This document shows positions 35,812-45,098 of a DNA stretch of 63,688 nucleotides, one piece after another; positions within the stretch are counted from its first letter, which is position 1; every line of letters begins with the position of its first letter. The stretch spans positions 1-63,688 of the forward strand of contig JADYZN010000011.1 of assembly GCA_020853095.1 (NCBI GenBank). Direction: 5' to 3'. The DNA is from Phycisphaerales bacterium (GTDB taxonomy: Bacteria; Planctomycetota; Phycisphaerae; Tepidisphaerales; Tepidisphaeraceae). A program made the translations under genes and the position numbers. The notes under the pieces were generated by a model. That model saw only the letters and a program-made list of their open reading frames with translations. It did no database searches and was not told the DNA's origin.

Positions 35812-36402
35812 ATGTTTACCGGCATCATTGAAAAAAGAACCACCGTGCTGGGCGCGGCCGACGGGCCGATGTTCCGGCGTCTGACGATCCGCGGCGACTG
35901 GACCGACGTGGCCGCCGGCGAATCGATCGCGGTCAACGGCTGTTGCCTGACCGTGGCCGAAATCCAGCCCGGTCAACTGGGCTTCGACGTGATTCAGGAG
36001 ACGTTGAACAAGACCAATCTCCGGCTGCTGCAAGGCGGCGATGAGATCAACGTCGAGCGTTCTCTGCGCGTGGGGGACCGGATCGACGGCCATTTCGTCC
36101 AGGGACACGTCGATGGAACCGGCCCGCTGGTGGAACTTCTGACCACCGACCGCGAATATCGCCTGCGCATCGCCGCGCCCGATCATCTGGTCAAATATCT
36201 GGCGCCCAAGGGGTCGATCGCCGTCGACGGCGTCTCCCTCACCATCGCCAAGGTGGAGGGAAACGAATTTGAAATCGCGCTGATCCCCACGACCTTGAAC
36301 CTGACCACCCTCGGCGGCCGCCAGCCGGGATGGTTGTTCAATCTCGAAGCCGACATTCTCAGCAAAACCATCGTTCATTATCTGGAACAACAAAGGGGGT
36401 GA
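35812..36402 (+). CDS. ribE: Riboflavin synthase alpha subunit
   Basis: A 196-residue two-barrel enzyme that dismutates 6,7-dimethyl-8-ribityllumazine to riboflavin. It starts with the family signature MFTGIIE. Each half carries the substrate motif: VNGCCLTV in the first, VDGVSLTI in the second, with GHFVQGHVDGTG between. Its start is 70 bases from the divergent DUF1844 start. No other rib gene is adjacent and no FMN riboswitch is seen. Confidence 0.95.
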   Translation: MFTGIIEKRTTVLGAADGPMFRRLTIRGDWTDVAAGESIAVNGCCLTVAEIQPGQLGFDVIQETLNKTNLRLLQGGDEINVERSLRVGDRIDGHFVQGHVDGTGPLVELLTTDREYRLRIAAPDHLVKYLAPKGSIAVDGVSLTIAKVEGNEFEIALIPTTLNLTTLGGRQPGWLFNLEADILSKTIVHYLEQQRG

Positions 36403-36412
36403 ATGCTTCAAT

Positions 36413-38482
36413 TCATCCATTGCCACCGGCTCCGAACTCATCCAGGACCGTTTCGTCAGGATCAGGCTCGACCGGATCAGGCTCGACCGGATCAGGCTCG
36501 TCCATGTTGCACCCTGTTTCCGGAGGCAATTCCGCCGACATTGCGGAAATATGAGATGGATCCAACGGCGACTTGATCCGCAGGGCGTCCATCCGGCAAA
36601 GCACCTGCTGGTGTGAACATTTTAACACCCCTCCAAAATAACAGTTGTAATACTCCGTAATCGTGGCATTTCGTACGATTAATTCCTCATACAGTCGCAA
36701 CAGCCGGTGATCGCCCCTCCCACAAGTTCGTTCCACATCCTCCCACCACTGCCGGACTTCAATGCCAGCGGCCTCCCAGCCGACGCGCAGTTTGGCTTCG
36801 GCGTTGTGTTTCTCGATCATTTTGGGCCGTAACTTTTTGCCGTCCGTGAAAAGATTTTTATCAACCGTCAACCAGTTGGCAGAGGGTTTATCCGCAAGCG
36901 ACTCCAGATTGAAAGCGGGATCGAGCAAGGGCACATTCCGTCGATCATCGCTGGCGGATGAGTCGGTGACACTTTCCAGGATGTCCTGCATTTGCCCGAC
37001 ATCATACACCGGCGTCAGATACGCCTGAAAAGGAGGCGTTCGTCGGTCGCCCAGGAACAATGTTGCCGGCGGTCCGTAGTGCGGATGGCCGGCGGGTGAG
37101 GCAATGTCACTGGGAAGCAACAGCGGTCGGGCGGCCAACGACCAGCTGCGCGCGGTCGGGACGGTGCTACCCTCTTCGCTGCCCACTTCCAGCACGGCCG
37201 GCACTGCGATCGTCGCGGTGCCGCTTTTGACCGAATAGTAGTCGGCGCTTTCCCGGTCGAGGCCCGGCATGACCACATGGGTCTGGAAACCGTCCAGGAT
37301 CGTTTTGGCGGCATTGCCGTAGACGGAAAGCTGGGCCAGCGACTGGATCGCCGCAATGAAACAAAACCCCATCTCGCGGCACAAATGCAGCGCATTGGCC
37401 ATGCCGGGCACTGGCCCCGCGGCAGCGAACTCATCGATGGCGAACAAGACCTTTCTTTCCAGCGACCCGGTCGGCGAGTTGCAGGCCTGACGCTGCAGTG
37501 CGGCCAGCAGTCCCGAAAGCAGCAGCGACGTCACCATGGACAATGGCTCGACATCCTGTGGGTCCAGCTCCAGGATCAATATCCCGCCTTCTGAGGCAAA
37601 CCGGCTCAGCGATACCTCGTGCCCGGAAAGAAAGGCGGCGACCTCGTCAACAAACCTCGTTACACCGCGCAGGACACCGGCGATGGTGGCGGCGTTGTTG
37701 TTCCCGTTTTGATGATAATTCGCAAAAGCCCGCAGCCCGGGGAACGCCGGATGCCGATCGGCGATGCCGCAAAAATCGCCTTCAATCAACAACTTGCGAA
37801 TGGTATACAGCGTCCGCTGCCGGGGAGGCAGGTCGGTGCAAACTGCCAGAATCAGATGTTGTAAATAATCCTGGCCATCCCGTTCCGCCCAATCCGTAGC
37901 CCTCCCCAATGAGGTTGACATTCTCATCAGGCTGGTCGCCAGCGTCGACGCACATGCGGCGTCGGTGCAGCCTTCCAGCGGGTTCCAGCTCATGGAGCGA
38001 TCGGGTTTGCGCGGCGCCAGCAACATCAACTCATCAGCGCGGCCCGCTCGCCGAACGACCTCACGGATAAACCGCGTCTGCCGCACACCCTTGGCGTTGA
38101 TCACCACCAATCCCAGCCCCGACTGAATGGCGTGTACAATGGCAGGCAGGATGCCGCGCATGGTCTTTTCAGAACCGCTGCATCCCACAAACAGGGCGTT
38201 GGGCGATGTCACGCCCATCGGTAATGGCACGGCCGGCATTTCGATCACTCCGACTTTCGGATCGTGATAGATGGCAAAACCATCCAACAGACGGATATAT
38301 CGCTCGGGGTGTGCCTCGACATCCTGGCGCAGTGCCTTCAGGTCCGCCTGGGAAGCCAGTCGACTGCGGCCGTAAGGCCCTTGCGGGGCAAACACCACCC
38401 CTGGCGAGGCGATTTCGTTGTCGGTGTTAAAATGCAGACTTTTCCAATCCCAACCCTGCTCGCTTTTTTTGCTGCTCTTCAT
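36413..38482 (-). CDS. Orphan VirD4/TraG-like coupling ATPase with altered Walker A
   Basis: A 689-residue protein resembling type IV coupling proteins. Walker A reads VGCSGSEKTMRG, where the consensus GxxxxGKT has Glu instead of Gly. The following VVINAKGVRQTRFIREVVRR stands where VirD4 has its DPKGE segment. Walker B is VLFAIDEFAAAGPV, and FCFIAAIQSLAQLSVYG follows as in TraG. No N-terminal membrane helices are seen, unlike classic coupling proteins. The acidic C-terminus has EPDPV repeats. No relaxase, VirB or oriT-like genes are nearby. ATG at 38482 has GAAAGGA upstream. Confidence 0.75.
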   Translation of the reverse strand: MKSSKKSEQGWDWKSLHFNTDNEIASPGVVFAPQGPYGRSRLASQADLKALRQDVEAHPERYIRLLDGFAIYHDPKVGVIEMPAVPLPMGVTSPNALFVGCSGSEKTMRGILPAIVHAIQSGLGLVVINAKGVRQTRFIREVVRRAGRADELMLLAPRKPDRSMSWNPLEGCTDAACASTLATSLMRMSTSLGRATDWAERDGQDYLQHLILAVCTDLPPRQRTLYTIRKLLIEGDFCGIADRHPAFPGLRAFANYHQNGNNNAATIAGVLRGVTRFVDEVAAFLSGHEVSLSRFASEGGILILELDPQDVEPLSMVTSLLLSGLLAALQRQACNSPTGSLERKVLFAIDEFAAAGPVPGMANALHLCREMGFCFIAAIQSLAQLSVYGNAAKTILDGFQTHVVMPGLDRESADYYSVKSGTATIAVPAVLEVGSEEGSTVPTARSWSLAARPLLLPSDIASPAGHPHYGPPATLFLGDRRTPPFQAYLTPVYDVGQMQDILESVTDSSASDDRRNVPLLDPAFNLESLADKPSANWLTVDKNLFTDGKKLRPKMIEKHNAEAKLRVGWEAAGIEVRQWWEDVERTCGRGDHRLLRLYEELIVRNATITEYYNCYFGGVLKCSHQQVLCRMDALRIKSPLDPSHISAMSAELPPETGCNMDEPDPVEPDPVEPDPDETVLDEFGAGGNG
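36459..36503. repeat. Three tandem 15-bp repeats in the coupling-ATPase gene
   Basis: The unit GGATCAGGCTCGACC occurs three times end to end, the last with one change. On the minus strand it encodes repeated EPDPV in the acidic C-terminal tail of the coupling-type ATPase. The in-frame 15-base unit can change copy number without a frameshift. Confidence 0.9.
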
Positions 38483-38701
38483 GGGGTCCTTTCGTTGTGA
38501 TAAATCATTGGTCCGATCACTTCCCCTTCGCCTTAAACGACACAAAGACGCAAATCAGGGGAGGCCGACCGAAGAATACTACACCCCCGTTTTCACTATT
38601 GTTTTGCAAATCCCCTCACCATTGGGTCGCAGGCGTGTCCGTGATAGCATGGTGATGTCACCCGACTTTTTTATTACCATTAACCTTTGAAGAAGCATGT
38701 G
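38483..38701. promoter_or_regulatory. Divergent promoter region
   Basis: 219 bases between the divergent ATPase and phospholipase-D-like genes must hold both promoters. The strip is AT-richer than the neighbours. I do not see a clear consensus pair or a conspicuous repeat. Confidence 0.35.
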
Positions 38702-39595
38702 ATGGAACCGATTCGGGACATGACGATGCAATGGTCAAAGCAGGGCCTGGAAAAATTCCTCAGGGAACTGCAAAACCGGGTCAATGACCCCGACGCCAAG
38801 GGAAGACGACTGTTGGCGGCGCGCCAGGTGCTTGATCGTTTTCAGGTCATCAAATGCGATGGCCACTGGGAACTGGATGTCCTTAACTGGAAAAAAAGCG
38901 GCAAGGATCACGACAGCCAGGCGATTTCCGCCATCAACGATTCACATCTGGACATGGAATTTACGCTACCCGGCGGCCCGAAAATACAAATCGTCCGTCT
39001 GGAGCGGGTTCATCAAAATACTGACGGCCAAAAACACTGGCATCATTTTCTACCCGTGACCCATTCCTCGGACATGCGGGCGACGGTCTGCCCTGCCGAT
39101 GACTATGCGAGACTGATGGAACTGATCAATCAGTTGCCGACAGTGAAACAGGCCGTCCTGATTCAGCACAGCGGCGACTCGGCCAAAAGTATTGTCTCCC
39201 GCCTGCTGAGAAAGGGCGCCGATGTGCAATTGTTTGTCCAGGCTGCCGACTCCGCACAGCCTCCGTTTCACAAAAATCGGCTGGCGTCGCTGTATGAAGA
39301 CATCCCAAATAGATATCTGCACGACGGGGGCAGCCTGCGTGTCTATTACTATCCATCTCCCGCTTCCCTGCGCGCGGTGCTGGTGGACGACCAGGTGCTG
39401 GCCATCGGGTGGTATAACTATTTCAGTAAGGAAAACCGACAGTTTATCCTCTATGGTCACAACCAGCCTTATCTGCATTTAAAAAAAGGGCAGGGAGCGT
39501 TCCAGGCTCTGCGCGACATGATGTTGAATGTGACCCGTTCCATCGAAAAACATGCCCAACCGGCAATCGTGCTTCCCAGAAACCGCATCCGTTGA
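38702..39595 (+). CDS. Degenerate phospholipase-D-like protein
   Basis: A 297-residue soluble protein. The last 160 residues resemble a PLD/Tyr-DNA-phosphodiesterase-like fold: KQAVLIQHSGDSAKSIVSRLL, KGADVQLFVQAADSAQ, then SLRAVLVDDQVLAIGWYNYFSKENRQ. The final stretch aligns by eye with the HxK...D...GSxN motif, but His and Lys appear as Ser and Arg, so catalysis is doubtful. The N-terminal half is unassigned. ATG at 38702 follows GAAGAAG; TTG at 38687 is less likely. Its divergent neighbour is the coupling-type ATPase, suggesting one module. Confidence 0.55.
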   Translation: MEPIRDMTMQWSKQGLEKFLRELQNRVNDPDAKGRRLLAARQVLDRFQVIKCDGHWELDVLNWKKSGKDHDSQAISAINDSHLDMEFTLPGGPKIQIVRLERVHQNTDGQKHWHHFLPVTHSSDMRATVCPADDYARLMELINQLPTVKQAVLIQHSGDSAKSIVSRLLRKGADVQLFVQAADSAQPPFHKNRLASLYEDIPNRYLHDGGSLRVYYYPSPASLRAVLVDDQVLAIGWYNYFSKENRQFILYGHNQPYLHLKKGQGAFQALRDMMLNVTRSIEKHAQPAIVLPRNRIR

Positions 39596-39691
39596 AGTGA
39601 ATCTGACTGCACTGACCGATGGCATCGAATCACCTTGATGGAATAAAAAGATATTTTCCATCGCGGATGCGACAGTTATGCTGTTTGCCGC

Positions 39692-42190
39692 ATGTCCACG
39701 GGCAACCATTCGAGAAAACTGACCGGCATGACCAGACGGCCGTTGGTGGGGGTGGCGGCTTGCCTGATCCTGGGGATCTTCGCTCACGACCACGTCCTGA
39801 TCCAACCCGCACTTTATCTTTCGCTGGCGGGACTCTGCGCCGCCGCGAGCCTGGTGGCGTTGCGGTGGGAACGCATCGGTTCCATCCTGCTGGCGGTGGG
39901 ATTGTTCTTCGCCGGAATCGCCGGCGGGCAGCTTCGGCATTTTTATTTTTCCACCCACGAGATCGGATCGTACACCCGCGCCGAACCCCGGCTGGTTCGG
40001 GTGGTGCTGCGAGTTGATAATCCGCCGCAAATCACGGCCAATTCACAACCATCGCACAACGCCTCAACGCCCAAACAGACGTTTTCCGCCACCGCGCTGT
40101 GGATTTTGCACCGGGATGGATGGTCCGCCTGCGATGGCACGGTGCGCGTGCGACTCAACAAACCCCACCCCCGCCTGACGGCCGGCCAGACGATCCAGGC
40201 CCTTGGATTTCTCTCCTCCCCCCTGCCACCCGCCAACCCCGGCCAATACGACTGGGCAACCCATTACCGCCTTCAACGCGCCCTGGCCACCCTTTCCGTG
40301 GCCGAGGTGGACAACGTGCAAATCCTCTCCGATGGCCGATTTTCAATCCTGCGATGGTTGCGGCAACTTGTGCGAAGCGCCCTGTCGAAAGGGTTTTCAG
40401 CCGACCGATCTCTGGATCACGCGCTGTTGCGGGTGCTGGTCCTGGGGGATGGCGATCCGGAATTGCGCGACATTCAGGATGATTTTCTCCGCACCGGAAC
40501 CAGCCATCATCTGAGCATCAGCGGCATGCACGTCGCGGTGCTGGGTGGATTTGTCTTTCTGCTCTGCCGGCTCCTCTTTTTCCCACCCGGCCGCAGCGCG
40601 TGGATCGGGATGGGATTTGTCATCCTATACGGCCTGGTGACGATCCCTTCACCTCCGGTGGTCCGGTCGGTGCTGCTTTGCCTGGCATTCGGGATCGGCG
40701 TCGTCGCCGGAAGAAGGCTCGATTCCATCCAACTATTGGCCGCCAGCATCCTGATCATGCTCATCTGGCAACCGATGGACCTTTTCAACGCCGGGTTTCA
40801 ACTCAGCTTCGGCACCGTTCTGGGATTGATGATCTTCACCACTCCCCTCACGGGCTGGATGGCCCGCAAACACCTGCTGGAGGAGATCGCCGCCCCGCTA
40901 CAACCTCCCCGCACGCCCGCGGAACAACTGATCCAAACCGCCCGGCATCATCTTCGCGCCGCCCTGTCGGCCGGGTTGGTCGCCTGGGCCGTCTCCCTCC
41001 CGTTGATCGCATGGCATTTTCGCCAATTAAACCCATGGGCCATCGCCGCCAGCATCCTTCTGGCCCTTCCCGTCTTCGCCGCCATGGTGGGCGGTTTGCT
41101 CAAAATCGTGCTGACGATGATGTTGCCCGGCATGGCCGGCCTCTGGGCGGCGATCGCCGCCGGCCCGGTGTTCCTGATGCGCCAGATGGTTCATCTCTTG
41201 TCCCAACTTCCCGGCAGCGACGTCGTCCTGCCGACGATCCCGATCTGGCTGATCCTCCTCTATTACATCCTGATCCTGTTGCCATTGCTGGTGCGCGACA
41301 TCCAACCCCTGAAGAAAATCAAAAGATGGTCCCCCATCGCCGCCCTGTTGCTGATCCTGATCCTGCCCCTCAGTGGCCTGTCATCCCCCCATCCGCCCGG
41401 CAAACATCTTCGGATGACCCTGCTGTCGGTCGGCGCGGGCCAATGTGCGGTGCTGGAGCTTCCCGGCGGCAAAGTCATCCTGATCGATGCCGGCTCCAGT
41501 TCCATCGCCGATCTGTATCGCGACTGCCTCGACCCTTTTCTTCGCCATCGCCGGATCGGCCGAATCGACCAGGTCTTCATCAGCCATGCCAACGGCGATC
41601 ATTTCAGCGCCGTCGAGGATTTATGCCAACGCCGCGCGGTCGGCGAGGTTCTCATGACGACACAATTTCGCCGCCAATCCCACGGCAACGGCCCGGCCGA
41701 ATCCATGTTGCAATCTTTGTGGCAAAATCGCATCTCAACGGGCATGGTGCGCGCCGGCGATCAAATCCAACTCGAACCGGATGTCACACTCGAATCGTTC
41801 TGGCCGCCGGATGATCCCACATTGGATGAAAACGAATCGTCCATGGTTCTTCAGCTCCATTACGCCGGCAAAACCATCCTCTTCACCGGCGACATCCAAT
41901 CCGCCGCCCAGCAACAACTGCTGCTTAATCCCCTGCCGCTGGCCAGCGACCTGCTCATCGCCCCCCACCACGGCAGCGCCGAACCCACCACCGTCGATTT
42001 GCTGTCCGCCATCCACCCCCTGGCCATCCTCAGTTCCAACGACCACACCCTCACCCGCAAACAACGCCGATTCGACCAGCTCGCCAACCCCATCCCCCTC
42101 TATCGCACCAACGACCGGGGCGCGATCACCGTCACGATCCTCGACACAGGCGAATTACGGATCGAATCATTTCTCAACCCCCAACCCTGA
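39692..42190 (+). CDS. comEC: ComEC/Rec2 DNA-uptake channel
   Basis: An 832-residue inner-membrane protein for passage of single-stranded DNA in natural transformation. The N-terminal DUF4131/OB-like region (residues about 50-230) precedes the Competence domain with its TSHHLSISGMHVAVLGG signature, then about ten membrane segments. A C-terminal metallo-beta-lactamase-like domain starts near 575 (GAGQCAVLELPGGKVILIDAG in part). Its metal motif reads SHANGDH, with Asn where many relatives have Asp, then FTGDIQ and APHHGS. ATG at 39728 (MTRRPLVG) is an alternative start. Confidence 0.9.
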   Translation: MSTGNHSRKLTGMTRRPLVGVAACLILGIFAHDHVLIQPALYLSLAGLCAAASLVALRWERIGSILLAVGLFFAGIAGGQLRHFYFSTHEIGSYTRAEPRLVRVVLRVDNPPQITANSQPSHNASTPKQTFSATALWILHRDGWSACDGTVRVRLNKPHPRLTAGQTIQALGFLSSPLPPANPGQYDWATHYRLQRALATLSVAEVDNVQILSDGRFSILRWLRQLVRSALSKGFSADRSLDHALLRVLVLGDGDPELRDIQDDFLRTGTSHHLSISGMHVAVLGGFVFLLCRLLFFPPGRSAWIGMGFVILYGLVTIPSPPVVRSVLLCLAFGIGVVAGRRLDSIQLLAASILIMLIWQPMDLFNAGFQLSFGTVLGLMIFTTPLTGWMARKHLLEEIAAPLQPPRTPAEQLIQTARHHLRAALSAGLVAWAVSLPLIAWHFRQLNPWAIAASILLALPVFAAMVGGLLKIVLTMMLPGMAGLWAAIAAGPVFLMRQMVHLLSQLPGSDVVLPTIPIWLILLYYILILLPLLVRDIQPLKKIKRWSPIAALLLILILPLSGLSSPHPPGKHLRMTLLSVGAGQCAVLELPGGKVILIDAGSSSIADLYRDCLDPFLRHRRIGRIDQVFISHANGDHFSAVEDLCQRRAVGEVLMTTQFRRQSHGNGPAESMLQSLWQNRISTGMVRAGDQIQLEPDVTLESFWPPDDPTLDENESSMVLQLHYAGKTILFTGDIQSAAQQQLLLNPLPLASDLLIAPHHGSAEPTTVDLLSAIHPLAILSSNDHTLTRKQRRFDQLANPIPLYRTNDRGAITVTILDTGELRIESFLNPQP

Positions 42191-42226
42191 TCCACGACTC
42201 ACCGATTTCCGCAGTCCGCGTACCCA

Positions 42227-43480
42227 TCAATTGTTGAATTCGTTGCGGGTTTCCAGCATCGCCACCAGGTTTTCGATCGGGGTTTTGGCCTGAATGTTGT
42301 GGATGGTGTTGAAGACATACCCGCCACCCTTCGAGAAGACCTCCAGACGTTCCCTGACCTGCCGGCGGACTTCATCGGGTGTGCCGAACGGCAGCACGCG
42401 CTGGGTGTCCACGCCCCCACCCCAAAACGTGATCCGCCCGCCGAATCGGTCCTTGAGAACCTGCGGATCCATGCCGCTGGCCGAACACTGCACGGGATTG
42501 AGGATGTCAAAACCGGCGTCGATGAAGCTGTCCACCAGCGAGACGACCGCGCCGCACGAATGTTTGAAGGTTTTCCACTCCGTATTCTCATGAATCCAGT
42601 CGTTCATCTTCCGATAATGCGGCAGCCACAACTCACGGAACGTCTGGTTTGAACAAAACGTCGAGCTTTGCGTCCCAAAATCCGTGCCGCACAGCATCAC
42701 CACGTCCAAATCCCGGCCGCAGGCGTCGTTGATCGTTTTGAAATTTTTCAGAGCGATCTCCGTCTGCCGGGCGTAAATCTCGTTGACGTATTCACGCCGG
42801 GCGCTCAATGACATGTACCATTCACTGATGTCGCGAATCCCCTTGGGATGGACCATGAACGGCCCGGGAACCAGCGCGATGTCACCCAGCGCAGCGCCCG
42901 GCAGCGTGGCGATCACGCATCGCCCCGTCCTCCGCGCATCGGCCGCCATTTTGGCGAATCGACGCAAATCCGCCTCCGAAATCAGTTCAAACTCCTCGAG
43001 ATTGTCCTCCACATTCAGATGATCCTCATCAATTTCATCCTGCCGGATGATCGTGTCAAAAAAGAAACTCGTCGAAGGCATGTGGCCGCTGGGGCCGACG
43101 CTCCGGTTGCCCTTGGGATAAATAAACACATCCCCCTGCTCATCGGTCGTGGTATGAAAATCCGCGGGGACCAGAACCTCCTGCCCCCAGGGGGTGGACC
43201 ACGGCTTATAATTTTCCGGTGGAAATCCGAAAATCGTGTTGGGAGCGGGAACCCCTTCAACGTCAATGCCCATCGCGGTCTTCAGATCATCCTCCACCAT
43301 CCCAAGCATCTGGTATGGCTCATGCACCTTGACCGGCCGGCGCTCCAACCCGTAATGGTTTCGCAGCTTTTCGATAATCGAACAGTGAATGCCGGTCACG
43401 GGCGTCCCACCAAAATCCATCGGCGTCAGATCCGGTTGACGATGTTCGACGGCCGCCAGAACCCGTTGACGAGAAGTCAT
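42227..43480 (-). CDS. Uroporphyrinogen decarboxylase-family (methyltransferase-like) protein
   Basis: A 417-residue TIM-barrel protein of the URO-D/MtaA/CmuA superfamily: TSRQRVLAAVEHRQPDLTPMDF at the start, KHSCGAVVSLVDSFIDAGFDILNPVQ with the cysteine used for zinc in corrinoid methyltransferases, and GGGVDTQRVLPFG. The Arg-rich porphyrin-binding N-terminus of true HemE is absent. Planctomycetes carry many such paralogues of unknown substrate, often linked to methyl or methoxy transfer. It is monocistronic; TATAAT on the minus strand at 43592-43587 may be its -10 box. Confidence 0.85.
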   Translation of the reverse strand: MTSRQRVLAAVEHRQPDLTPMDFGGTPVTGIHCSIIEKLRNHYGLERRPVKVHEPYQMLGMVEDDLKTAMGIDVEGVPAPNTIFGFPPENYKPWSTPWGQEVLVPADFHTTTDEQGDVFIYPKGNRSVGPSGHMPSTSFFFDTIIRQDEIDEDHLNVEDNLEEFELISEADLRRFAKMAADARRTGRCVIATLPGAALGDIALVPGPFMVHPKGIRDISEWYMSLSARREYVNEIYARQTEIALKNFKTINDACGRDLDVVMLCGTDFGTQSSTFCSNQTFRELWLPHYRKMNDWIHENTEWKTFKHSCGAVVSLVDSFIDAGFDILNPVQCSASGMDPQVLKDRFGGRITFWGGGVDTQRVLPFGTPDEVRRQVRERLEVFSKGGGYVFNTIHNIQAKTPIENLVAMLETRNEFNN

Positions 43481-43709
43481 GATTAGTCTCCTGTTTTTCC
43501 CTCTCCATTGCCGCTCGAATCACAGACACAAACGTTTGCACGATCTTACATCCGCGCAATATTAGATCAAAGGATGCGAATGGATTATTATATCCGCCAT
43601 CTTCCAAAATCGCATATTTTTGACATCTTTACGATACGTTGTGCGTCCGGGGTTGCAGTTTTACAATCGCTCCCGGCGCTATGGGGCGCGCGGGAAAGGA
43701 ATGGTCGGT

Positions 43710-44120
43710 ATGTCGCACTGGGTGCGTGGGATGGTGGTGTTGTTGATCATGGCCGGGGTCTGTTTTGCGCAAAATGCGCCCAATCCCGAACAACTGAAAA
43801 AAATGTACGATGATGCGCTGGACCAGCTCAAGGCGGCCCAGGATCGCAAGAACGAACTGGCCGCCGAAAACGAAAAACTGCACGCGCAACTCGCCGAACT
43901 GCAAAAACAAGCAACCATCCTCAGCGCGCAACTGGAGTCCCATCAACGGGATGCGGCCACCCAGGCGAGCAAAACCTTTTTTCTGCGTTCCTATTTCGCC
44001 TCTTGGCAGCGGTTTATTGATCGTTATCCGGATTTGAAAGTCCGATGGGAGGCATTTTTGAACGCCGACGTGCTGGCGGTCCCCTATTCCGTGCCGCTGC
44101 CGGAAAACCCGACCTGGTAG
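43710..44120 (+). CDS. Secreted coiled-coil protein
   Basis: A 136-residue protein. A signal peptide covers residues about 1-20 (GMVVLLIMAGVCFAQ, cleavage near AQN). A coiled coil follows from about 25 to 80 (LAAENEKLHAQLAELQKQA). A short conserved-looking C-terminus (FASWQRFIDRYPDLKVRWEAF) closes it. ATG at 43710 has GGAAAGGA about ten bases upstream; ATG at 43701 is also possible. No family recognised. Confidence 0.6.
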   Translation: MSHWVRGMVVLLIMAGVCFAQNAPNPEQLKKMYDDALDQLKAAQDRKNELAAENEKLHAQLAELQKQATILSAQLESHQRDAATQASKTFFLRSYFASWQRFIDRYPDLKVRWEAFLNADVLAVPYSVPLPENPTW

Positions 44121-44240
44121 TTGGCCGCCTCCACTCCCCTTGATCCGCCGGCCGTCCAATCCAACCCAGGCCCCTTCCCCGCGCTTCACGGTTGCATACA
44201 ATCCATCCTCTGGAACATCTTACCCAAGGAATCCGCTTTC

Positions 44241-45095
44241 ATGGACACTCAACTGTTGCGACTGGGCCATTCCCCCGACCCGGATGATGCTTTCATGTTT
44301 TACGGCCTGGCCAAAGACCTGATCCCCACCGGCCGGTATCGCTTTGAACACATCCTGCAGGACATTCAAACCCTCAACCAGCGCGCGATGAAAGGGGAAT
44401 TGGAAATCACCGCCATTTCCATCCACGCCTACCCCTATGTCGCCGACCAATACGCCCTGACCAGTTGCGGCAGCTCCATGGGCGACCAATACGGCCCCAT
44501 GGTGGTGGCCCGCCAACCCATGAAACTCGAAGAACTGCGCGGCAAGAAAATCGCCATCCCCGGCAAACTGACCACCGCATTCCTCGCCTTGCAACTGTGC
44601 ATCGGCAAGGCGGGTGAGGCGTTTGACTTCGAGGTGGTTCATTTTGACCAGATCCCCGCCTTCGTCCGCGACGGCAAGGCCGATGCGGGATTGATCATCC
44701 ACGAGGGACAATTGACCTACGCCCAGTCCGGCCTGCACCTGCTGGTGGACCTGGGCGTCTGGTGGCACCAACAGACCGCACTGCCACTGCCCCTGGGGGG
44801 CAACTGCATCCGACGAAATCTGGGCCAAAGCGTGATGCAGGAGGTGACGGACATATTGAAAACATCCATTCAATTCAGCCTCGACCACCGCAAGGAGGCG
44901 GTCGATTACGCCCTGCAATTCGGCCGCGACCTGAACCGCAAGCTGGCCGATGAATTTGTCGGCATGTACGTCAATCAATGGACGCTGGATTACGGACCGC
45001 GCGGCCGCGAAGCGATCACAAAACTGTTGCAACTTGGCGCCAAGGCTGGACTTGTGCCGGAGATCGGCCCGATCGATTACGTCGTCGCCCGATAG
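44241..45095 (+). CDS. mqnD: 1,4-dihydroxy-6-naphthoate synthase (futalosine pathway)
   Basis: A 284-residue periplasmic-binding-protein-fold enzyme making 1,4-dihydroxy-6-naphthoate in futalosine-dependent menaquinone synthesis. It starts with the family signature LRLGHSPDPDDAFMFYGL. SCGSSMGDQYGPMVVAR and the GKLTTAFLALQL segment match MqnD, and HEGQLTY is present. ATG at 44241 follows AAGGA; the frame upstream opposes no gene but lacks a start site. Other mqn genes are not in the window. Confidence 0.88.
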   Translation: MDTQLLRLGHSPDPDDAFMFYGLAKDLIPTGRYRFEHILQDIQTLNQRAMKGELEITAISIHAYPYVADQYALTSCGSSMGDQYGPMVVARQPMKLEELRGKKIAIPGKLTTAFLALQLCIGKAGEAFDFEVVHFDQIPAFVRDGKADAGLIIHEGQLTYAQSGLHLLVDLGVWWHQQTALPLPLGGNCIRRNLGQSVMQEVTDILKTSIQFSLDHRKEAVDYALQFGRDLNRKLADEFVGMYVNQWTLDYGPRGREAITKLLQLGAKAGLVPEIGPIDYVVAR

Positions 45096-45098
45096 GGC

